Below, in pieces: positions 11,290-20,405 of a stretch of DNA of 64,000 nt. Source of the stretch: Undaria pinnatifida (lineage: Eukaryota > Sar > Phaeophyceae > Laminariales > Alariaceae); contig JABAKD010000022.1 in assembly GCA_012845835.1 (NCBI GenBank), positions 8,732,218 through 8,796,217 on the forward strand, read 5' to 3'. The position numbers and the translations under genes are program-made. Position 1 is the stretch's first letter, and the number at the start of each line of letters is the position of its first letter. The notes beneath the pieces were generated by a model. That model did not search any database. It saw only the letters and a program-made list of their open reading frames with translations, and was not told the origin of the DNA.

Positions 11290-11930
11290 GTTCTTATACT
11301 CCATCAGCCGTGGGCTTTGGTCGTTGGGTTGCACTGTCAGTTTTAGTGAAAATGTGTTTTGATTTTAGATGAGATGCATTGAGCTCCCCATGCCAGCAGA
11401 CTCAGCAAAAACCAAACATTGCACCTCCTCTACCGCAGCATGTATCCTGCACCAGAGGGTGGTTTTATTCCGCTCAAAACACAACAGCCCCCCTGCTCGA
11501 AGTGGCCCCCCGACCGAACGTAGCCTTGATCTGCAGGCGCTTTGTCGGGGTCGACGTTTACGTCTTAGCTAGAGGTCGTTCGGCTGGTAACGTGGACGCA
11601 ATTCTCTAAAGGGGGTTAATGAATGCACTACGTCTTCCGTGTACTGTTGATTGCTTTTCCAACACCCCAACCGCGTTTCGGAAGTAATCGCTTCGAGTTT
11701 GAAGGGAATATTGTTGTTTAGCATGACAATACCGGGTTGACTAATTCTGTAGAGTAAATTGAAAAAAGCCCTTCTCGAAAAACCTCGTGTTTTCGTCCGA
11801 TAACATCAAGGCCATGCCCCCCTCCACCTCCGGCTCACCCCTCTAGTCCTCCGTCTGCCCCCCCCCCGTCCTGCCCCCTCCCCTCTTCCTCTCTGCGCCA
11901 GCGGCTTGGTTTTGGCCGCCGCGGTTTGAC
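11290..11930 (+). repeat. Copy D leader of the large repeat
   Basis: A second leader block in tandem with copy C. It contains CCGCAGCATGTATCCTGCACCAGAG, CAAAACACAACAGCCCCCCTG, ACGTAGCCTTGATCTGCAGGCGC and GGGGTCGACG, then a short pyrimidine-rich tract (11815-11890). It leads into antisense exon 2 sequence, so this copy cannot produce the three-exon transcript. Confidence 0.6.
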
Positions 11931-11934
11931 TTGA

Positions 11935-12068
11935 TGCGTTGCGATAACCTTGCCGGAGGGTGCTCGTGTTCGTATTCATCGCGTGATGATGGTATATACT
12001 GTAGAGCAATTTTCTTTGCTCGTTGCACCTTTCCTCCTTGCAAAAACAAGACAGGCGAGGTAACGTGA
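11935..12068 (-). pseudogene. Antisense 5' fragment of exon 2 (copy D)
   Basis: On the minus strand this again holds the acceptor region (GTCTCACGTTAC, TGTTTTTGCAAGGAGG) and the first part of exon 2. It matches the antisense fragment of copy C. It stops where a short unrelated stretch (about 12070-12110) begins. Confidence 0.45.
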
Positions 12069-12177
12069 GACCGGGTCATAGTATCAATATATTGGAATCA
12101 TGAGTCCGACAGCAGTAGCTTTTTCACAACATATAGACACCTGGTGTAGCGAGGGAGGTCAAAAAATGAAAACTCAC

Positions 12178-12605
12178 ATCACGATCTTCTACCACCTTAA
12201 ACGACACTCGCTTCCCCCGCTTCCCGGTACGAGGGCGGGCCTCTAGCGCCTCCCAGTCACCCTCGGTAACGGCTCGTCCGCACTTTACCCTGTGCTTTAC
12301 TCCCCCCGCGATGACATGCTCGTACTTGTCGTCAGCGTCATTCTCATCACCATTCTCAACGGGGTATATTTACGCCCCCCCTCCACCCCACACACATTCT
12401 TCGAACGCCTCTCCCCAAGCAGTGGCCGCGTTGCCGCATTCATTTACCATGTGTCTCCATTCGTCGGCCAGGCCATCGGCCCAGTTTGCTCCACCGTGCT
12501 TGGACTTGTTAGGTTGCACAAACCTTGCCGATGGTGCTTGTGGTCATATGTGTCGGATGATTATGGTATGCTGTAAATCGATTTTCTCTGCTCGTTGTAC
12601 CTTTC
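12178..12605 (-). pseudogene. Inverted, nearly complete exon 2 (copy D')
   Basis: Read on the minus strand, this follows a TTTTTGCAAGCAG acceptor and ends at a GTGAGTTTTC donor (12177-12172). The 3' two thirds encode KYEHVIAGGVKHRVKCG, AVTEGDWEALEARPRTG and KRGKRVSFKVVED, the best-preserved family motifs outside copies A and B. An in-frame TAA interrupts the Gly-rich linker before the acidic stretch, and the 5' part carries indels. It lies head to head with copy E. Confidence 0.5.
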
Positions 12606-12688
12606 CTGCTTGCAAAAACAGGACGAAAATTGTAACGTGAAACCGGGGCCCCCGTCTCACGTTCCATTTTTCGTCATTTAGTTGCAAG

Positions 12689-13123
12689 ACGGAAAGGTGC
12701 AACGAGCAGGAAAAATCAATTTACCCCATACCATCGTCATCCGAGACATATGAACACGAGCACCTTCGGCAAGGTTTGTGCAACGCAACAAATCCAACCA
12801 CGGTGGAACAAACTGAGCCGATGGCCTGGCCGACGAGTGAGGAAACGTGGTAAAGGAATGCTGCAACGCGGCTACTGCATGGGGGGAGGCTTTCGTCGAC
12901 TGGGGGGGGGCGGGAGGGGGGGGCGTAAATATACCCCGTTGAGAATGGGAATGAGTATGACGCTGACTGCAAGTACCAGCTTGTCATCGCGTGGGCGGTG
13001 AAGCACCGGGTAAAGTGCGGACGGGCCGTTACTGAAGATGACTGGGCGGCGCTCGAGGTCCTTCCTCGTACCGGTAGACGGATGAAGCGTGTGGCGTCTA
13101 AGGTGGTCGAAGATGCTCCTGAT
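12689..13123 (+). pseudogene. Degenerate exon 2, copy E
   Basis: A sense copy facing copy D' across a centre near 12640-12660. The acceptor region is GTTGCAAG. The 3' part encodes VKHRVKCGRAVTEDDWAALE, then diverges (PRTGRRMKRVASKVV). The donor is lost: the conserved GTGAGTTTT has become GTTTTTC. It therefore looks non-functional. Downstream sequence (13140-13330) still matches the start of the intron after exon 2 in copies A and B. Confidence 0.5.
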
Positions 13124-13139
13124 GTTTTTCTTTTGTTTT

Positions 13140-14276
13140 GAACCCTCTCGTTATACCAGGTGTATGTATACATATATACAGTGCACAAGCTAATGCTGTC
13201 CCACTTATGATTCCAAGGCATTGATATTTGTTTCGCCTTAAGACATGGTTACCCATACACTGTACACAAGCCCACAGTGCATAACTCGTTCCAATATGGA
13301 GACACAGGTCTGGCAGCATTTGTTGCCTAGAAGCTAAACACGTGCGGAAACGGCGAGGAGTCTTCACCAGAGATCGTTGCTTGGTGGTCATCTTTTGTAT
13401 TTTTTTGCAATATGATCTATCTGTACGCCTACGAGGTAGGCCATAGGTGCATAGGATTTGATAATCGAGTTTTCTCTTTTTTCCTGACAAAATCGGCGTT
13501 TTGGGTGTGGTGTGGAGGTCCTTGGACAAGTTGGTGTCCTAGCAAGCAAAACCAATTTGAGCACCTCCACCGCAGATTGTGTCATAATTCAATAGATTTA
13601 CCATATACTACACCACGACAGAGGTACTGATACTAATGGAATATTTTGGCAGCAACACATACTTTTTCTGATACACGGGGGCTCGTTAGCCCCAAAACGT
13701 CGGAAAGTGTCATTAAATTACTCTAAATGTTGCAATATTACATTGACACACCTGCTGGAGGGCACCGTGGGTCGGTTTCATGAGGTTCCGCTTTCTGCAC
13801 ATACATGCTAAAAAAACGTTTTGCGTGTGAGGTATAGAGCTCCTAGAGCGAGCAAGAAGCCCTGAACAACAATACGATAATGGCGCGCATGCACCTAGTC
13901 CTGTACACCGGTCCGTAGTAGTGCTCACGTGTTCATGATAATCTTGTCACACATACATGTGCTCAATCGATGTTCTAAACTTTTCCGTCGTCCATCACAC
14001 TTGTCAAGTGCCGTCAATTTGATTCACTTTTTTTCTTTCAGAAGGTGCACATGGAACTGACAGACGGGCGGATTGCCCCCCACGTACAGAATAGACTCAC
14101 TTCGAGTAAGAATTTACCTGCCTGGTGCTATAAATACGGTAAAGGTTGACCGTTTCGTCTGAGGCTCCTGCTTACTCGAGGAAACTTTATGCCTCAACAA
14201 AACACTTATTACTGATATTGACTAACCGAAGGTTCACCCCAATGCACTCGTCTCCCTCATCAATACATGATCACAG
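13140..14276 (+). repeat. Intron-equivalent part of copy C/E of the large repeat
   Basis: This non-coding block aligns with the intron between exons 2 and 3 of copy B, without the extra 1.8 kb found there. Shared blocks include GAGACACAGGTCTG (near 13300), CTCCACCGCAG (near 13565), ATACTACACCACGACAGAGGTACTGAT (near 13604) and ACAGACGGGCGGATTGCCCCCC (near 14058). No gene seen. Confidence 0.6.
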
Positions 14277-14436
14277 CACATGCTCAATACACGATGATGG
14301 TGCTTGACTCGGTGCCGCCCCCCGGCCCCCGCTCTCTTCCCGCCCAACGATCCTACCTCTCCCGCCACCTAACCTACCTCTTCATTCTAACGCCCAATAA
14401 ATCACGGTCACTTCGTTCCGACGAAAGTTGAGTTGC
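14277..14436 (+). pseudogene. Truncated exon 3 of the multi-copy family
   Basis: After a CATGATCACAG acceptor this matches the start of exon 3 in copies A and B (TGCTCAATACACGATG, a proline-rich stretch, then CGTTCCGACGAAAGTTGAGTTG). The frame has an early stop (ACA CGA TGA). The match ends abruptly where FELYK would begin, and repeat P starts there. The conserved helical part of exon 3 is absent. Confidence 0.45.
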
Positions 14437-15230
14437 AGGTCACCGTCGTCCCGCGAGGCAGCCATCCGACCGGGGCTGTTCTCCGCCAATTGGCTCAAGA
14501 TGGCATCCAAGCAGGCGACCTAGTTAGCGCAGTGTTAAGGAATAAGACGTTTGACCACTTTCAAAAGGCTAGCCAACTGCCTACTCAAACTAAGCTTCGT
14601 AACACTCTCCCCCCCTGAAACGGCAGTATACCAGATAGGCCGAATCTACGAGCGGACGTGTCAACATCCAAGCGGTGTCATTTCCTGGGTATTCCGGGGA
14701 GAGAATTTTTCAAGTTCGACATCGAGAAAGTCTTAGAGTTTATAGTTGGTGGATGGTGGGATTCAAACCCACGGCCCTAAAACTCGTGTTCTGTCTGTCA
14801 ACAACGCCATTTGTGAAGGAATTCGAGGATATTAGTCGGTCCGACCACTTGAGGTTAACCGATTGCCTACCTAAACTACTGTAGGCACCTTTTAGCAGCA
14901 GACTGTCGCCATCTGGCGCGCGGACAAAACGACTTCAGACATAGCTGCCAACCTGCGAATCGACACTCCAACTGACCCGAAATCCTCCCGCCTAAACTTT
15001 TCCAGCCCACTTGGCAAGGTCAGTAGAGGTCAGCGCCGCATCCTCTGCTCGGGCATCGGCGCCGGCGGCACGAGCCGCGGCACCCGGCGAATCATCCATC
15101 GTGAAGTAGGCGGCACGCAGAACTCAAACCAGCAGTAACAGCGAACCACAGCAACAGTAACGAACGCAGACAGAGCGAAGCTTTACGAAACCAAGAATCG
15201 TCAATCCGAACGACCAGGAGTCATCAATTG
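14437..15230. repeat. Repeat P, copy 2
   Basis: Matches 5701-6260 in scattered blocks (AGGCGACCTAGTTAGCGCAG, GGCAAGGTCAGTAGAGGTCAGC, GGCACCCGGCGAATCATCCATC). On the minus strand a short open stretch begins MDDSPGAAARAAGADARAED and stops after about 35 codons. This copy is longer than copy 1 because of an insertion around 14640-14880. It interrupts exon 3 of the neighbouring gene-family copy. Confidence 0.5.
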
Positions 15231-15839
15231 ACGAGCAACTCAACCGTTTTTTATCACACCTCGAACCTGTGTCTCGTTGGCCCCGAACGCTTCCGTGCTT
15301 GCTTCGCTTGGATGTCAGCGACCAAGTAGACCGATCCAAGGTGGCTTTATAGCTCTACCGGTACGAGCACCGGTAACAACCCGCGCGTAAATCCTATTAG
15401 TTTACCAACAGGCTGCAGTGTCTTCAAAACCGGTGCCTTCTCAATAATTATACCACGCATGCTGCAATACCATGGAGAGGTGCACCCAATTTTTTTGTTA
15501 CTCTCGACGAGTGCTACGATAAATAAAGGTGCACTGCTTGTTTTTGGCTATTTGTTTTTTCAACTGACGGGGCTCCTTAATGTCATTTTTGTTTAGCAAA
15601 GCATTTCATGATTTCATACCTACAGTAGTAGGCCACAAGTGAGTCTGTGCATCGAGTTGGTTGCACGTTCGGGTTTACTCGGAACACAATTTTTGGGTGA
15701 AGTATAGAGCTCTCCAAGACAGCAGAGACATAACAAAAAACCTGGTCTAGTTTGTACCCACTCGCGACCGCGGGCACGGTGGTGTCAGCTCCGAGGACCT
15801 CCCCTCGTAGTTTCGAAGTGCGCTTGTCCCCGTGAAAAC
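15231..15839. other. No gene seen
   Basis: Contains one copy of the dispersed ~90 bp motif (about 15618-15712) but no supported gene, RNA or element boundary. Confidence 0.35.
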
Positions 15840-16502
15840 CTATTTTATGTTAGATGGCACGTGGCGTGTATCAACTCGAACCTGATGTACGCTCGTAGGC
15901 TCCTCTTCGGACGACCTGATGAAGACACGGTCTATCTATATGATTTGATCGGTAAACGCAGGCCACGAAAAGGTGAGCCTTTAGAAGGAGAGCTTCAAAT
16001 AAGGAAAACGGTGATGGTAGGCGCCCCAAAAAGCCGGTGTTGGTTGATTGATTGTCTTTGCCCGGCAGATGTAGAGTGATCACAGTAGAGCAGGCGCGAT
16101 GCGCTGCTCGTAGCTCAAAAACAAAAAACAAGCTATGACCCTAAGAAAGCAAGACCCCAATGCGAGAACCTACAGGCTTATTGTTTAAAGAACCAGTATA
16201 TCAGGGTATGTAATCATGGCCTTATTAGCCTACTTGTTTTTCTTTATAAAAAAATCGTATTTCAAATATCTTGCTACTGGCTTCGGGGGGCATATGAAGG
16301 CTGTCCCTGTCACTGTGTACGAGTACGTACTACATGTACCAGATATTGGATATGATTGAGCCTGTGAACTACTGTGTATCATATATCCAAAATTCTACTG
16401 CTGAGACTTGTGCTTGCTAAATACTTCATGGACAAACTACAACGACTAGACTGCACTTAAATCTGCCTGTCGTGCGAACAACTCGCAATGTATACCAGAT
16501 GA
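15840..16502 (+). repeat. Repeat Q, copy 1 (degenerate Copia protease-linker trace)
   Basis: Direct repeat of 27890-28588. Shared strings include TTAGATGGCACGTGGCGTGT, GATGCGCTGCTCGTAGCTCAA, CAAGACCCCAATGCGAGA and AACTCGCAATGTATACCAGATGA. Near 16310 the plus strand reads VTVYEYVLHVPDIGYD, which fits the segment just after the protease in Copia pol (a D-[IV]-L-x-V-P-x-[LIV]-G pattern). The frame is broken soon after. Confidence 0.5.
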
Positions 16503-16748
16503 CTGTTAGTGTTTTGCCGGTCGCCAAGGTGGCGTATGCGATTATCCTCGAGCTTGGTATAGGTCAGTTTCGTGAGTTCGAATCCCCCCGAGTGCATACT
16601 TGTATCAATTCATGGGACTTTATCTTGTACACAAATTGACTTGCGGAATGCGCGAGAGCGTCAGTTAGCAACACTCGATGAAAAACCGACGAGCAGTGGG
16701 ATTGCTGAACCCTGTGCGCGATGAAAATCGAAGGCAAGAACCGGGGAG

Positions 16749-17154
16749 TGTTGGTGATAGCGGCAGTGTGTATCGGCCGAGCTGCTGTTGATCATCTGAT
16801 TGGATAGTTTGAATATCGAATTGTCAATTATAGTAAGTTGATTCTGGATATTCTGGGAATACTCTTTGTGGTACTTCGGTAGGTTGTACACAAGTACGAG
16901 CTATACAATGGACCGTAGGTGTGTGTGTCGGTACATTGGTATGTGGTACATTGGACACTTATCCAGTAGGAAGGTTCAGGCATTGTTGCTGTAGGTCTGA
17001 CTATCGGGTAGTTGCATAGCGTGATCCTGAGGGTGAGGTTGTGCGCGCCCACGAGCGCCCCCACCCTGCTCACTCCACCTTGCCTACCTGTCTCAGAAGG
17101 GCAATTGCTCAATAATATAACATATTTTCCCCAGAAGCCACGAGTTTACCAACA
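16749..17154 (+). repeat. 5' LTR of the Ty1/copia element
   Basis: 406 bp, beginning TGTTGGTGATAGC and ending GTTTACCAACA, with 5 bp inverted tips (TGTTG/CAACA). It should hold the promoter and the R region. No TATA box was assigned. The base after it is not an evident tRNA-complementary site. Confidence 0.95.
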
Positions 17155-17245
17155 CGCTATAGCGTCAAAGGTGTCTAATGCTCCGTCGTCCCCTTGGACT
17201 ACACTAGACTGCTGTACGAGAGAGGCCTGATCAACCTGTCTCATC

Positions 17246-19672
17246 ATGGCTGAACCGGGGACACCTGCGGGTGGCCGAGTTCAGAGTAATCCACAGGATG
17301 TTGGTGAGAGGATGGTTTCCCTAGAGACGCAGTTGTCCCAACTTACGACTCTAGTCACGTCGCTTGTTGATCAACAGAAGGAGCAAGTGGAGTCCTCTGT
17401 GTCTGCTGTCGCGCCGGGAGGCGGCGGAACAGAGTATGCTGGTGGTACGCATTCTATCGATGATGCTACTGGCAGGACCGCGGGAGGTACGGGCGGCGAT
17501 GCCCAAGGCCTTGGCGTGTCCAGCATGGGGGTTGGGAGTAGTAGCCTTGCTGGCTCAGGCTTGAACCCTAATGTATTTGCTGTTAATCGTTCCTCTGCTG
17601 GTGCTGCAAGCTTTGGTTCGATTGGGATTGGAAGTGGGGCTGTAGGTAGCCAGTCTTTCGTTCCCGGGACTGTAGGTAGGGCTCTCGGAAGCCAGTCCTC
17701 TGTTCCTCCCGAACCTACTCCGTCGAGCAAGTGGTGGGAAAGTGTCGCCAGTGGAAACAATCTGATTCCTGGGGCCGGCATTACTGATACAGGAGAGAAG
17801 TTGGGTGGGGGTCCTTTCAAAGTTCCCAAGGCTCCTGTTTTCGATGGGACAGACGTGTCTTATCCCTCATGGTCGCAGAATTTTTTGCTAAGTGCCCGGC
17901 ACAACAATCTGTATGAAGCGTTTGTTTCCGAGACTGAGATTCCGATTGCTGACATTGGTTTCGACTTGACCCCCTGGGTAGAGAAAGGATTCAGTGTGGG
18001 TGTGCTGCGTCAGGCTGAGATGGCATGGTGGTTTCTGTTCGACTGCTTGAAGAAGGATAGTCTGAAAACTATGGTTCGCCACGCTGGTTCTTCCAGCAAG
18101 GGTTTTCGAGTGCTGAAAGATCATTTTCTGCCGTTGAGCCAGAGTCAGATTCGTGTGCAGGAGGAGAAACTCAAATCACTGCGCATGCGTTCGAATGAGA
18201 ATCCCTCGATCTTCTTTGCACCTGTGAGAGAGACGCTTGGTGTGCTTCAAATGCTGGAAGTCAAGAAAGATGACAGAGAGGTGTGCAACCTGATGCTCGA
18301 GGGGCTGTCGCATGAATATAAGACTCTGCGTGAAACTCTGGTGGTGTTCTGCCCGAATGACCCGTCGTTCATAGAGACTAAAGTGTGTGAACGGTACCTC
18401 GACTTGCAGACTCAAGGTGGTCCGAAGAAACACAGTGTTGCTCTGATGTCTAGGCCTGAGAAGAAGAGTGCGAAGAGGCAGAACTGCAAGTCAAGGTCTA
18501 ACTCCGAGTCTGATTCATCTAACAAAACGGCGTTTCAAGGGAAGTGTTTCAAGTGTGGGGAGGTCGGTCACGTGAAGAAGGACTGCCTGGCTCGTGTGAT
18601 CGCTCATCCCTCCCAGACCGGATCATCCAAGGACGCCAAGGATGAAAACGGTGAGATATCTGAGTTGTTAGTGCTTCTGTCCCAAACTGACTCGGACCTG
18701 AGGGATACCTGGAATGATACCATGGTGTTTCTGTCCCAAAATCCCTCAAACGATTGGAATGATGACACGTATCTTGAATCGTGGTATGACTCTGTACTGG
18801 TGAATTGGGTGAATTCTCATGGTGCTGATATTCCAACGCTGTATAGTGAAGTGGCGGACAGGATAAGGAACTATGTCGGTAGTGATCGTGTTATTCGTGA
18901 TTCTATTCGTGAATATGCCACTCTTACCAAGAAGAGGTGTTTCGAAGATTGGTATGCAGACACAGGTACCGCTTTCCACATGACAGATTCTCTCTCGTGT
19001 ATGAAGGATGTGAAGCCTTGCCACAAGAATGTAAAGGGAATTGATGGCGTGACTTGTGAGGTAGCTCTTTCAGGAACTCTGGATATGGTGTTCGTGTCTG
19101 CTGACAACGAGTTTTTAGTAGAGTTGAAGAATGTGCCGTACTGTCCCAAATTGGGGTACAACCTTTTTTCCCCCAGCGCAGAATTTGATGGCGAGTCATG
19201 GAATGGTCTTGGTGGTCCTCGTGGTGTGATGACTGCTTTCCACGGACATGTGACTTTTGAGAATTTCGATGGCACGCTTGTTGCGACTGCGTATCGTGTG
19301 GGTGATGACTCTATTGGATCCGTGTTGGCTGCCCTCACTCCTTTAAACCCCAAGCACGAAACGAGTATGGATGTGAATGACTTTCATAACATTTATGCTC
19401 ACTCACATGAAGGATTGCTTCGTACTACTGCAAAGCGACTGGGTATCAAGTTGACTGGTAGCCTAGATGCTTGTACGGGATGTTCGATGTCGAAGGCAAT
19501 TAAAAAAGGGATTGCTCGTGAAACTAAATGTAGATCAGATAAAAAGTTAGGGAGAGTTTATGTTGACCTGGGAGGGAAGAAGGCCGTTGTGTCCAAAGGG
19601 GGGAAACTATTACCCCATGATTGTGAAGGACGATTTCACAAGGCGTGCATAGATCTATTTCCTGAGAAGTAA
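17246..19672 (+). CDS. Copia Gag-protease and N-terminal integrase (frame broken at its 3' end)
   Basis: Starts at ATG 17246, 92 bases after the 5' LTR, and stays open for 808 codons. The first ~170 residues are Gly/Ser-rich. A gag core follows. A CCHC zinc knuckle lies at C434, C437, H442 and C447 (FKCGEVGHVKKDC), and an aspartic protease motif ADTG at D572 (DTG where DSG is common). A pre-integrase zinc-binding segment with CTGC at 743-746 is next, then the start of the integrase core (RVYVDLGG, first catalytic Asp). The frame then changes at a six-G run (about 19597-19603), so the last ~20 residues and the stop at 19670 are not native. Gag should form the particle, and protease should cut the polyprotein. 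Confidence 0.85.
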   Translation: MAEPGTPAGGRVQSNPQDVGERMVSLETQLSQLTTLVTSLVDQQKEQVESSVSAVAPGGGGTEYAGGTHSIDDATGRTAGGTGGDAQGLGVSSMGVGSSSLAGSGLNPNVFAVNRSSAGAASFGSIGIGSGAVGSQSFVPGTVGRALGSQSSVPPEPTPSSKWWESVASGNNLIPGAGITDTGEKLGGGPFKVPKAPVFDGTDVSYPSWSQNFLLSARHNNLYEAFVSETEIPIADIGFDLTPWVEKGFSVGVLRQAEMAWWFLFDCLKKDSLKTMVRHAGSSSKGFRVLKDHFLPLSQSQIRVQEEKLKSLRMRSNENPSIFFAPVRETLGVLQMLEVKKDDREVCNLMLEGLSHEYKTLRETLVVFCPNDPSFIETKVCERYLDLQTQGGPKKHSVALMSRPEKKSAKRQNCKSRSNSESDSSNKTAFQGKCFKCGEVGHVKKDCLARVIAHPSQTGSSKDAKDENGEISELLVLLSQTDSDLRDTWNDTMVFLSQNPSNDWNDDTYLESWYDSVLVNWVNSHGADIPTLYSEVADRIRNYVGSDRVIRDSIREYATLTKKRCFEDWYADTGTAFHMTDSLSCMKDVKPCHKNVKGIDGVTCEVALSGTLDMVFVSADNEFLVELKNVPYCPKLGYNLFSPSAEFDGESWNGLGGPRGVMTAFHGHVTFENFDGTLVATAYRVGDDSIGSVLAALTPLNPKHETSMDVNDFHNIYAHSHEGLLRTTAKRLGIKLTGSLDACTGCSMSKAIKKGIARETKCRSDKKLGRVYVDLGGKKAVVSKGGKLLPHDCEGRFHKACIDLFPEK

Positions 19673-20243
19673 ATCAGACGCTGCGAGTGCTTTCAGGAGT
19701 TTTCTTGCTAGTGTGCGTGCTGATGGAATCCCATCATTGGTTGAGATTGTTAGATCTGACAATGGAGGGGAGTTTTTCGGTGGAGAATTTGCATCTGTGT
19801 GCAATGAGCTCTTGATTAAGCAAGAGTTCACCCCAGCTTACAGCCCTCAATGCAACGGTGTTGCAGAGCGTGGCTTGGGATTGACAGAGGAGGCCGCAAT
19901 CGCGGCTCGTGTTCAGGCGAAAGTTCGTTTTGGGCATGTACAGTTACCTAAGACTGACAGACTCTGGGCTGAGGCAATGCACTGGGCTTGCGAGGCACTT
20001 AATCACACGGCTTGTTCTGCTACCCCCGATTCCAAGTCGCCGTATGAAATGTGGTATGGGGAAGCTCGTCCTGCTAAACCTCATCAATTTTTGAAACCGG
20101 CGTACTGCAAGTGGCAGCGACCGTCGAAGCTGTTTCCGAAGGGTGAGAGTTGCTTTTGTGTCTCGGTCCTTCGAGAGACCACCCGCGTGATTGTCGTAGA
20201 GTACTTACGAGGGTTGGGACTATTCAGGAAACGAGGGATGTAA
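19605..20243 (+). pseudogene. Copia integrase, central and C-terminal part, out of frame with gag
   Basis: The integrase core continues here in another frame, with an in-frame TAG at 19650 and then an open stretch from 19653 to 20240. It shows the second catalytic Asp in VRSDNGGEF and the catalytic Glu in CNGVAERGL, with the expected spacing, followed by LWAEAMHWA and SPYEMWYG, typical of copia integrases. Near 20236 the frame changes again: VTWEALP, resembling the usual end of the integrase region, is readable only in a different frame. The three defects (frame change, TAG, second frame change) make this copy defective unless they are sequencing errors in homopolymers. Confidence 0.8.
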
Positions 20244-20405
20244 CGTGGGAGGCGTTGCCGTCACAACTCCCTTTCACCGCAACCTCCATTGCCGATAGAG
20301 ATCGCGGAGGAGGGAGGGAAGGGAAGTGACAACGATGTAGAAGCCGAGGTATGGCCGCTTGTAGGGAGGGGAGTTGCCCACACACTGTTGTGAAATAACG
20401 CGGCA

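Noticed and set aside
14745-14880. tRNA-like string (minus strand TTTGAATCCCACC with an A-box-like string upstream)
   Set aside because: A T-arm can be drawn, but no 5' acceptor strand pairs with the 3' end and no proper anticodon arm can be placed.
16500-16610. Possible tRNA (GTTCGAATCCC near 16579)
   Set aside because: The T-stem has mismatches and the acceptor stem cannot be formed. It lies next to repeat Q and is probably chance.
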